Below are positions 6,968-10,966 of a stretch of DNA of 10,966 nt, piece after piece (position 1 is the stretch's first letter; every line of letters begins with the position of its first letter). The stretch comes from Desulfobacterales bacterium (GTDB lineage: Bacteria > Desulfobacterota > Desulfobacteria > Desulfobacterales > Desulfosalsimonadaceae): NCBI GenBank assembly GCA_018224315.1, contig JAGTVF010000206.1:1-10966 (forward strand). Reading direction: 5' to 3'. The notes beneath the pieces were generated by a model. It was not told the origin of the DNA, searched no databases, and saw only the letters and a program-made list of their open reading frames with translations. Both the position numbers and the translations under genes were made by a program.

Positions 6968-8211
6968 GCCTGCTGCCTCATCTGGCCGGCCAGTTCCAGG
7001 TAGCGGGCCGCCTGGTCCGATTCACCCTGTTTTTCATACAAACGGCCGATTCGCTGATAATACCCGCCCCGGTTGTCCGGATCCTCCTGGACCAGAGAGA
7101 AAAACAAATCCAGCAGCTTGGTTGAAGTCTCGCCGCTTTGAAAGGAAAGTTCGGCAAACCGGCGCTTGATAAAGGGATCAATGCGCTGTTGACAGGACAC
7201 GCACTGGTTCATGATCCGGGCATATGTATCCCGGGCTTCTGTCACGTGTCCGGAGGCCTCCAGGGTCTTTGCCAGGGCCCGGGATACGATCTCGTCTTCG
7301 CCGTGGGCATCGGCACAGGCCTGAAACATGCCCATGGCTTTTTCCAGGTCCCCGGCCTGAAAAAAGGTTTCTCCCATCAGCATCTGCATGTCCCTGCTTT
7401 CCTGAATCTCTTCGGGTGCCGCGGCCAGGAGTTTCCAGGCTTCGGCATACTGCCCGTTTTCCCAGAACAATTCGCAAAGCAGCGGATAAGCCCGGATGTC
7501 CGCAGGATTTTGTTCAATGCAGGTTTCCAGCAACTGCCTGGCCCTGTCGTGCTGTTCAGCATGCAGGCAGGCAGTGGCCAGTTCCAACACAATCAGGGGC
7601 TTTTCCGGGTTTTGCGCCATGGCCTCGGAAAGCTCGGTGACAGCCGTGGAAAAATCGCCCTGGTTCAATGCGGTATAGCCCCGGACAAAGGCCTCCCCAT
7701 AGGAGCGGTATTCTTCTGCAATCTCTTCGGGAAGCGCGTGGCAGAGCACGGCAAACATTTCCGCCTCGTCTGTATCAAATTGCCCGTGTCCGCCCGACAA
7801 ATCCGGCTCTGCCGCTGAATCGGAACCTTGCGGTTTCTCATGCCGGCGCATTTCTTTATTGCCGCGGACAAGGCCGGACAGTCCCTGCTGGATCTTTTCC
7901 CGGGTTGCGGCATTTTCCGTCAGCCCCATGGCCAGTTCATAGAATTCAGCAGCCTCCCTGGTATCGCCGGCTTCGGCCAGGGCACGGGCGTTTTCCACAT
8001 GATTTTGCGCCAGGGCCTCGCTGGCCTTTTGGTGCTTTTGGGCAATCCGGTCAAACAAATGGCTTTTTTCCGGATACCGGGTTTTGATTTTATTCAGCGC
8101 CTTTTCAAAATGGATACGGGCGTCGCCATAAGCGCCGTTTCCAAAAAATTCATCCCCTTTTTGCTCATGTCCTTCCGGAGACTTTCCGGAAAAGATGTCA
8201 AACAAGCCCAT
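6964..8211 (-). CDS. Tetratricopeptide-repeat protein, probably cytoplasmic
   Basis: The 415-residue product is made largely of paired helices with the TPR pattern, for example residues 20-40, 71-98, 172-202, 206-235, 240-265, 276-302, 309-335 and 384-411. A charged, low-complexity linker (about 115-150) splits it into a short N-terminal and a longer C-terminal repeat block. There is no signal peptide or transmembrane helix; it begins MGLFDIFSGK. A CVSC pair (337-340) in the C-terminal block could bind metal or form a disulfide, but no partner cysteines make this clear. TPR proteins are protein-protein scaffolds, so no enzymatic role is implied. The ATG at 8211 has AGGA about 10 nt upstream. 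It lies 31 nt after the lipase gene and overlaps the M23-like gene by 4 nt, so the three products probably work together. No specific family name recognised. Confidence 0.85.
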   Translation of the reverse strand: MGLFDIFSGKSPEGHEQKGDEFFGNGAYGDARIHFEKALNKIKTRYPEKSHLFDRIAQKHQKASEALAQNHVENARALAEAGDTREAAEFYELAMGLTENAATREKIQQGLSGLVRGNKEMRRHEKPQGSDSAAEPDLSGGHGQFDTDEAEMFAVLCHALPEEIAEEYRSYGEAFVRGYTALNQGDFSTAVTELSEAMAQNPEKPLIVLELATACLHAEQHDRARQLLETCIEQNPADIRAYPLLCELFWENGQYAEAWKLLAAAPEEIQESRDMQMLMGETFFQAGDLEKAMGMFQACADAHGEDEIVSRALAKTLEASGHVTEARDTYARIMNQCVSCQQRIDPFIKRRFAELSFQSGETSTKLLDLFFSLVQEDPDNRGGYYQRIGRLYEKQGESDQAARYLELAGQMRQQA

Positions 8212-8242
8212 TGATAGTCATTCCTTTCAAATCCGTGCCGGT

Positions 8243-9190
8243 TCATGCCTCTGGTTTCGGCAGTTCCGGAAGCCGGCGATGATATAAAAAATTTCTGGCT
8301 GCCGTGACACCCTGCTCAAAGCCCTCCAGGATCTTTTCCTCGCTTCGGGTCAGGCGGTTAACCCGGAAATCGGCCGGCGGATAAATCACGTCAATGCGGT
8401 ACCTGGTTTCCAGATCATCCAGGAGTTGATTGTATATCCCCCAATGGCGGTCCAGGGCGGCAATCAGGTGCTGGTAGCGATCCTTTTTGTAATAAGATTC
8501 ATATAACATCTTGACCCAGAAGGATTCCCGATCCTTTCGATACCCCCGGGGCCGCGTGGCCACCACGAGAATGTCTTTTTCCGCAAAACCCAGCTCCAGG
8601 GCTTTTTTGTACGGCAGGGGATTGCAGACACTTCCGTCCATTAACTGATATCCGCCGTAAGAAACAAAATTGCGATACAAAAACGGAATGGCCGATGAGG
8701 CCTTTAATGCATCCGGGATATCATGGATTTTGCTTTCCAGATACACGGGTTCCGGGGGTGCATCTTCATAAAACCGGGTGACGGCAATCCACAGGGGGCA
8801 TCCCGTGCTGCGCAGCCGTCGCATATGAAGCGGTTCGGGTCCGGCAATGAACTGATCCACCAGCCAGTCCAGGTTTAAAACGTGTTTTTCCGGCCTGAAA
8901 ATATTGGTCATCCGGATAAAGCGGCCGGTCAGCAGTTCAGAGAAAAACGCGTCCCGGGCCAGGTGAATCTGCCGGGCGGCATATGCCGCACCAATCAGGG
9001 CGCCTGCAGAAGTTCCGATAATGGCCCGCCACGGATAATACCCCCGCTCCAAAAAAGCCTGGAGCACGCCAACCAGAAAAATGCCGCGCATACCCCCGCC
9101 TTCAAGCACCAGCACCTTTTTGGGAGGAAAGCCCATAAACCGGCTTTTAATGGATCGGCATTCGCTGAAAAACCTGGAAATCAACGTCAT
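8243..9190 (-). CDS. Patatin-like phospholipase / acyl hydrolase (YjjU-like)
   Basis: Patatin-family enzymes are Ser-Asp dyad hydrolases that release fatty acids from membrane lipids. The 315-residue product has the oxyanion loop GGGMRG (31-36), the nucleophile elbow GTSAG with Ser61 (59-63) and the Asp185 of the DGS motif (185-187), so it should be active. Overall layout and the C-terminal region after the catalytic core resemble the YjjU group of bacterial patatins. No signal peptide is seen; a short basic N-terminal extension (1-20) precedes the first strand KKVLVLEGGG. The ATG at 9190 is chosen because a G-rich run lies just upstream, although its spacing is very short; the next Met (residue 19) has no ribosome binding site. 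It is the first gene of the lipase-TPR-M23 row and is divergent from the small regulator gene. Substrate is unknown. Confidence 0.88.
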   Translation of the reverse strand: MTLISRFFSECRSIKSRFMGFPPKKVLVLEGGGMRGIFLVGVLQAFLERGYYPWRAIIGTSAGALIGAAYAARQIHLARDAFFSELLTGRFIRMTNIFRPEKHVLNLDWLVDQFIAGPEPLHMRRLRSTGCPLWIAVTRFYEDAPPEPVYLESKIHDIPDALKASSAIPFLYRNFVSYGGYQLMDGSVCNPLPYKKALELGFAEKDILVVATRPRGYRKDRESFWVKMLYESYYKKDRYQHLIAALDRHWGIYNQLLDDLETRYRIDVIYPPADFRVNRLTRSEEKILEGFEQGVTAARNFLYHRRLPELPKPEA

Positions 9191-9444
9191 GGCCCCCCGT
9201 AAAAAGCAATCTACTCCGCCGCAGCGGTATGGTTACAGAAAGGAAATCCGTGAGCGCCCTGGCTGCCAATATGAATCTCTTCGATTTTTTTATTCATAAT
9301 ACATCCGGCCTGTCCCTGAAAAGCATAAAATCGCAAACTCTCAGCAGCCGGCCGCATCGAAAAGCCATAATCCAGGTCAACGGTTTTGTTTCTGTCAGAT
9401 TTTCTTTCTTGCACCTTTGCCTTTTGGTCTTTACCCTTGGGATC

Positions 9445-9726
9445 ATGACAACCATTCGACAGCAGATCATCGCGATTCTGGAACAGGGACCCTGTGATGC
9501 CAGGGATCTTTCCCAGGAACTGAGCATCAGCGAAAAAGAAGTCTATGCCCACCTGCCCCATGTGGGCAAAAGCGTTGCGCCCCAGGGCAAAAAACTCCGC
9601 ATTGACCCCGCCCGGTGCCTGGCCTGCGGCTTTGTGTTCGGCAGCCGCAAACGGGTCACCCGCCCGGGACGTTGTCCGCAATGCAAAAACCAGCGCATCC
9701 AGAGCCCCAGGTTTGAGGTCAAATAA
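9445..9726 (+). CDS. Predicted transcriptional regulator: winged HTH fused to a C-terminal zinc ribbon (COG3357-like)
   Basis: The 93-residue product has an N-terminal helix-turn-helix (about 4-40; IRQQIIAILEQG, then DLSQELSISEKEVYAHL) and a C-terminal zinc ribbon with two knuckles, CLAC (58-61) and CPQC (77-80). This two-domain layout is that of a small family of predicted regulators often seen in archaea and anaerobic bacteria; its targets are not known to me. I place the start at the ATG at 9445, which has GGGA close upstream and gives a normal family length. The frame is open back to 9229, but that 72-residue extension is low in family character and overlaps the upstream region of the lipase gene. 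It is the only plus-strand gene, divergent from the lipase and ending 7 nt from the aroB stop. It may regulate the lipase unit or aroB, but that is position-based guesswork. Confidence 0.82.
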   Translation: MTTIRQQIIAILEQGPCDARDLSQELSISEKEVYAHLPHVGKSVAPQGKKLRIDPARCLACGFVFGSRKRVTRPGRCPQCKNQRIQSPRFEVK

Positions 9727-9733
9727 GAATCTG

Positions 9734-10759
9734 TTACAGGCCAAGCATGGCTTGCAGCTCCGTCAGGTCAACAGGTGAAACCATACAATCCCCAATGGCC
9801 GAAAGCAGAACAAACCAGATAAACTCCCCCTCCCGCTTTTTGTCCCGGGTCAGGGCATCGTAAACCGCGGCCGGATCCGCGGGCAGGGAAACCGGAAGAC
9901 CAAAGTGCGCCAGCAATTCTGAAAGTCGCTGCATATCGGATTCGCACAGCAGCCCCTTTTTGACAGACAACCGGGCGGCAGCAATCATGCCCGCGCTCAC
10001 GGCCTGACCATGGCTGCACCCAATGGTTTTTTCGATGGCGTGGCCCAAAGTGTGGCCAAAGTTGAGTTTCCGCCGCTCGCCTTTTTCCCGTTCATCCCGG
10101 TTGACAATATCGGATTTGATCACAACGGAGTCATAGACAATCTGCTCGATCACCTCCGGTATCAGGGCCATGGCCGCTTCGGCCCGGCTTTCCAACCGGC
10201 TGAAATAGCCGGCATCGGCTATGGCGGCATGCTTGATGATTTCGGCAAAACCGGAAACCACCTCATGGCCGGGCAACGTCTTCAAAAGGTGCGGGTCGCA
10301 TATGACAAACTCCGGCTGATGAAAAACCCCAACCATGTTTTTGTAGCCGTCCAGGTTGACCCCGGTCTTGCCGCCCACGCTGGCATCCACCTGGGCCAGC
10401 AGGGTGGTGGGTGCACTGGCAAACCGCACGCCCCGCAGATAGGTGGCCGCCACAAAACCGGCAATGTCGCAAACAATCCCCCCTCCCACCCCGAGCAGAA
10501 ACACGCTGCGGTCGGCTTCCAGCTCAATTAACCGCCGGTATATAAAGGCAGCCGTATCCAGGGTCTTGACCGCCTCGCCGCAGCCAATGACAATGCGCCC
10601 GGCATCGGGCATCTGAGGACCGTAAAGCCGATTGACGATTTCATCGGTGATCACAATCACACGGGTATTTTCAGGCAGATACGCGCCTGCGTTTTCCAGG
10701 CGCTCGCCCACCAGGATTTGCGAAACCCCGGCCTGGCCGGCAATCTCAAGACACTTCAT
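9734..10759 (-). CDS. aroB: 3-dehydroquinate synthase AroB
   Basis: AroB converts DAHP to 3-dehydroquinate, the second step of the shikimate pathway, using NAD and a divalent metal. The 341-residue product has the NAD-binding GVGGGIVCDIAGFVAATYLRG (90-110), the PTTLLAQVDASVGGKTGVN segment (118-136), metal ligands Glu173 (GFAEIIKH), His236 (NFGHTLGH) and His250 (SHGQAV), the acid-base His240, and the late RDKKREG motif (305-311). I prefer the ATG at 10759, with GAGGTG about 5 nt upstream, over a GTG two codons earlier that overlaps this ribosome binding site. It lies 31 nt after the DAHP synthase gene in the same direction, so the first two shikimate steps are likely co-transcribed. No intrinsic terminator is visible after it; it converges on the small regulator gene with 7 nt between stops. 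Confidence 0.97.
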   Translation of the reverse strand: MKCLEIAGQAGVSQILVGERLENAGAYLPENTRVIVITDEIVNRLYGPQMPDAGRIVIGCGEAVKTLDTAAFIYRRLIELEADRSVFLLGVGGGIVCDIAGFVAATYLRGVRFASAPTTLLAQVDASVGGKTGVNLDGYKNMVGVFHQPEFVICDPHLLKTLPGHEVVSGFAEIIKHAAIADAGYFSRLESRAEAAMALIPEVIEQIVYDSVVIKSDIVNRDEREKGERRKLNFGHTLGHAIEKTIGCSHGQAVSAGMIAAARLSVKKGLLCESDMQRLSELLAHFGLPVSLPADPAAVYDALTRDKKREGEFIWFVLLSAIGDCMVSPVDLTELQAMLGL

Positions 10760-10790
10760 TACCACCTCTTTTCAAACATCGCATTTGCGT

Positions 10791-10966
10791 TCAGGATGAA
10801 GCAAAAATATCGCAGATGCCCCTTACCTGGCGGCACATAAGCGCAAACTGATCCGGGTACAGCGACTGGCCCCCGTCGCACTGAGCAAAATCGGGCATAT
10901 CATGGACCTCCACCATAAGCCCGTGGGCACCCACAGCCGCGCCGGCCCTGGCCAGGGGCAGGACCT
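10791..10966 (-). CDS. aroF: DAHP synthase (3-deoxy-7-phosphoheptulonate synthase), C-terminal 57 residues only
   Basis: Translating the minus strand back from the TGA at 10793 gives 57 residues ending DIFASS. The stretch LARAGAAVGAHGLMVEVH followed by DGGQSLYPDQF matches the end of class I-beta DAHP synthases, where the related segment usually reads LA-A-A-G-A-GL--EVH followed by SDG-QSL-P. This family joins phosphoenolpyruvate and erythrose 4-phosphate, the entry step to aromatic amino acids. The GGQSL motif carries a Cys in place of the usual Ser before DG. The gene runs off the right edge, so any N-terminal regulatory domain cannot be seen. Its position just ahead of aroB supports the call. 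The symbol aroF is used as commonly given to this class; subtype is inferred. Confidence 0.85.
   Translation of the reverse strand, partial: VLPLARAGAAVGAHGLMVEVHDMPDFAQCDGGQSLYPDQFALMCRQVRGICDIFASS

Noticed and set aside
7138..8214. Plus-strand open frames opposite the TPR gene (up to 226 codons)
   Set aside because: The minus-strand frame has regular TPR helices, a ribosome binding site and operon spacing; the plus frames have none of these.
9229..9444. ATG at 9229 as the start of the small regulator
   Set aside because: The added 72 residues look non-conserved and the known domain layout begins at the ATG at 9445.
9211..9744. A 177-codon minus-strand frame opposite the small regulator
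   Set aside because: It covers the conserved HTH-zinc-ribbon gene and overlaps the aroB end; only its last 28 codons are outside that gene and are discussed separately.
9742..9754. CAAGC-ATG-GCTTG hairpin as a terminator for the regulator gene
   Set aside because: Only a 5-bp stem with a 3-nt loop and no U-tract after it; it lies in aroB codons and is likely chance.
10010..10531. A 173-codon plus-strand frame opposite aroB
   Set aside because: Antisense to the NAD- and metal-binding core of AroB; no family resemblance.

Overview
This window looks like chromosomal DNA of a GC-rich Gram-negative bacterium. The mix of genes (a class I-beta-like DAHP synthase end, a 93-residue HTH plus zinc-ribbon regulator, a cytosolic TPR gene, secA next to folD and argC) suggests a Desulfobacterota, Desulfobacteraceae-like sulfate reducer. 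That placement is inference from gene content and style, not from a database match. No rRNA, tRNA, CRISPR array, insertion sequence or phage gene was found.

Nine of the ten protein genes I support are on the minus strand, so the window reads from right to left. At the right edge is the 3' end of a DAHP synthase gene, then aroB: the first two steps of the shikimate pathway. Next, on the plus strand, is a small gene for a winged-helix plus zinc-ribbon regulator, tail-to-tail with aroB and divergent from the following unit. That unit is a tight three-gene row: a patatin-like lipase, a TPR protein and an M23 (LytM-like) peptidase-fold protein. The last two share a GTGA stop/start overlap.

Then comes argC (arginine biosynthesis), preceded by a leader with a terminator-like hairpin, and folD (one-carbon metabolism), which ends at a strong intrinsic terminator. 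secA follows as its own unit, with a good sigma70-type promoter and an unusual heptanucleotide tandem repeat just upstream of its ribosome binding site. Last comes clpS, with its own promoter and a stem-loop at the start of its transcript, followed 3 nt later by clpA, which runs off the left edge.

Most of the window is conserved housekeeping: aromatic and arginine biosynthesis, folate, protein export and adaptor-dependent proteolysis. The less ordinary parts are the lipase-TPR-M23 cassette, in which the M23-like protein keeps its metal and catalytic motifs but has no signal peptide, the small regulator beside it, and the leader structures of secA, clpS and argC. I did not find convincing evidence of a wholly new system; the lipase-TPR-M23 cassette is the best candidate for follow-up.
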